Source: Asticcacaulis sp. AND118 (lineage in GTDB: Bacteria > Pseudomonadota > Alphaproteobacteria > Caulobacterales > Caulobacteraceae). From it: DNA of 64,000 nucleotides. The notes beneath the pieces were generated by a model. That model did no database searches and was not told the DNA's origin. It worked only from the letters and a program-made list of their open reading frames with translations. Both the position numbers and the translations under genes were made by a program. The stretch spans positions 844,501 to 908,500 of the forward strand of contig NZ_CP084910.1 of the NCBI RefSeq assembly GCF_020535245.1. The letters run 5' to 3'. The stretch's first letter is position 1; every line of letters begins with the position of its first letter. Shown here piece by piece: positions 62,816-64,000 of this stretch.

Positions 62816-63669
62816 AACGCTTCCGAGACGATATCCCCGTCGCCGCTGAACCAGGCGCGTTTCATGCCTGCCGAACGGAAGGGGGCGTGAACCTCACCCG
62901 CGCGGGTGACAAGGATCAGGCCGCCCTCGCCGCCCATACTGGCGATCTGCCCCAGCACCAGACCGGCGCTTTCGAAGGGGCCCTGACCCGCGCCGATGCG
63001 GAAAGCCACCTGTGCCGCCGCCTGAACGCGCAGGAAATACTCACCCTGACCAGTGCAGGAAATGGCGGCGTTTTCATCGGCCCAGGTGCCGGCGCCGATG
63101 ACCGGCGTGTCGCCGACGCGGCCGGGCAGCTTGCCGAACACGCCCGCTGTCGAGGTCGCCGCCGCCAGATCGCCGTGGGAATCGAGGCAGACGCAGCCGA
63201 CCGTACCGTGGGCCAGCGTGCCCGGCGGATAGTTGGATTCGAAGGCTCCAGCGCGGGTGAAATAGTCGTCGGCGACCGTTTCGAAGCCCTGCGCTTCGGC
63301 GAATTGTCGTGCGCCATTGCCGGCCAGCATGACGTGCGGGGTCTTTTCCATTACCGCGCGGGCGACGTCGACAGGGTTCTTGTAGCCGGCCAGCGCCGCC
63401 ACGGCCCCGGCGCGGCGATCCGAACCGCTCATCAGGCTGGCGTCCAGTTCGTACACGCCGGCGGCATTGGGCGACGCACCCTTACCGGCGACGTAGAGGC
63501 CGGAGTCTTCGAGCGAACGCACGGTTTCGGTCACCACGTCCAGCGCGCGTGCGCCGTTCATCAGGCTGTGGCGTGCGATCTTGGCCAGCCCTTTCATGTG
63601 GGTGATCTCAAGGCCGTAGTCGCGGCCGGCCTTGGCGCCCGCGCCGCCATGCAGGGCGAATGCGATCAT
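62812..63669 (-). CDS. Isoaspartyl peptidase / L-asparaginase (Ntn hydrolase)
   Basis: 285 residues. This plant-type asparaginase family removes isoaspartyl residues from peptides or hydrolyses asparagine, after self-cleavage. The N-terminal ALHGGAGAK, the [21 protein letters not shown] block and the cleavage site GTVGCVCLD (Thr at about 155 becomes the nucleophile) are present; [20 protein letters not shown] and [21 protein letters not shown] follow. It is slightly shorter than the E. coli enzyme. There is no signal peptide. It may be co-transcribed with the upstream cydC (15 bases apart). Confidence 0.93.
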   Translation of the reverse strand: MIAFALHGGAGAKAGRDYGLEITHMKGLAKIARHSLMNGARALDVVTETVRSLEDSGLYVAGKGASPNAAGVYELDASLMSGSDRRAGAVAALAGYKNPVDVARAVMEKTPHVMLAGNGARQFAEAQGFETVADDYFTRAGAFESNYPPGTLAHGTVGCVCLDSHGDLAAATSTAGVFGKLPGRVGDTPVIGAGTWADENAAISCTGQGEYFLRVQAAAQVAFRIGAGQGPFESAGLVLGQIASMGGEGGLILVTRAGEVHAPFRSAGMKRAWFSGDGDIVSEAF

Positions 63670-63684
63670 GGGAGGACTCCGTCT

Positions 63685-64000
63685 TTAACCGGCGGCGGTT
63701 GTAGGGGATGCGGGGGCAGAAAGAAAGCCCACCTCCAACGTGTCAGTGGCCAGCCGTCTCGGACCCGGACGGTGGCTGACGAGGATCAGGCCCTGACCGG
63801 TGCGGTCCAGATGCGCGGCGATGGCGGCTATGACGGCGGCTTCGGTAGCGGCATCCAGTCCCTCGGTCGGCTCATCCAGCACCAGCACATCCGCCTTGCG
63901 CAATAACGCGCGCGCCAGATTGAGGCGTTTACGCTCGCCGCCCGACAGCGTCACGCCGCCGTCGCCGATCCATTGGTGCAGGCCCTTGGGCATGGCGGCG
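63685..64000 (-). CDS. cydC: CydC-like ABC transporter subunit, C-terminal part (5' end outside window)
   Basis: The visible 105 residues are the end of an ABC ATPase: [16 protein letters not shown] (signature), [16 protein letters not shown] (Walker B) and [16 protein letters not shown] (switch His). The [21 protein letters not shown] wording and the preceding GLHQWIGD fit CydC, which with CydD exports thiols needed for cytochrome bd assembly. The membrane domain and Walker A lie beyond the window. Other ABC exporters remain possible. Confidence 0.75.
   Translation of the reverse strand, partial: AAMPKGLHQWIGDGGVTLSGGERKRLNLARALLRKADVLVLDEPTEGLDAATEAAVIAAIAAHLDRTGQGLILVSHRPGPRRLATDTLEVGFLSAPASPTTAAG

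Overview
This 64 kb window is GC-rich, densely coded alphaproteobacterial chromosome. The gene set suggests a Caulobacteraceae member, possibly Asticcacaulis (inference). Support comes from TonB-dependent receptors, SapC, an OmpA protein with a proline linker, the ffs-dnaX-ybaB-recR order, the rodZ-ispG order, and two exact CtrA-type boxes (TTAA-N7-TTAA). I see no prophage, IS transposase or CRISPR array. Most of the window is core genome broken up by small palindromic repeats.

Layout. 1-5.3 kb: lemA-TPM operon (TPM gene cut by the window edge), a CPBP protease, two tandem GNAT paralogs, and an unrecognised membrane protein paired with an alpha/beta hydrolase. 5.5-7.2 kb: frameshifted ald divergent from an Lrp-type regulator, with a perfect palindrome between them. 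7.4-9.7 kb: EF-hand genes, an ECF sigma factor and a probable anti-sigma, then a small flagellar-rod-like protein and tRNA-Ser(CGA). 10.4-16.2 kb: OmpA, an ArnT-like glycosyltransferase and a TonB receptor. 16.4-23.7 kb: aguA-aguB (agmatine to putrescine), an amidohydrolase, a chemoreceptor behind a CtrA box, and a porin. 23.7-26.8 kb: SRP RNA, dnaX, ybaB, recR. 26.8-37.4 kb: VUT transporter, rmuC, carotenoid oxygenase, DUF2141 protein, def, fmt-truA, dapE, MFS transporter, M23 peptidase. 38-42.1 kb: a ydbH-ynbE-ydbL operon (inner-to-outer membrane lipid transport). 42.4-47.2 kb: acyltransferase, a CHAP protein behind a CtrA box, CorA, and a pentapeptide-repeat protein. 47.3-51 kb: zur divergent from a ZnuD-like receptor with a candidate Zur operator between them, then sapC. 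51.3-59.7 kb: MaoC-like protein, rodZ-ispG, GGDEF-EAL protein, GST, prfA, MOSC protein. 59.8-64 kb: gpmA, a DUF559-deaminase fused frame flanked by REP-like repeats, a second pentapeptide protein, isoaspartyl peptidase, and the 3' end of cydC.

The least explained parts are: the REP-DUF559-REP cassette that runs in frame into a RibD-like deaminase; the EF-hand/ECF-sigma operon; a 44-nt palindrome family with four same-length copies; two long-range inverted repeats built of CACAGA-type words; and a stack of hairpins behind sapC. Function calls rest on motif recognition in the translated sequence; no database search was run.
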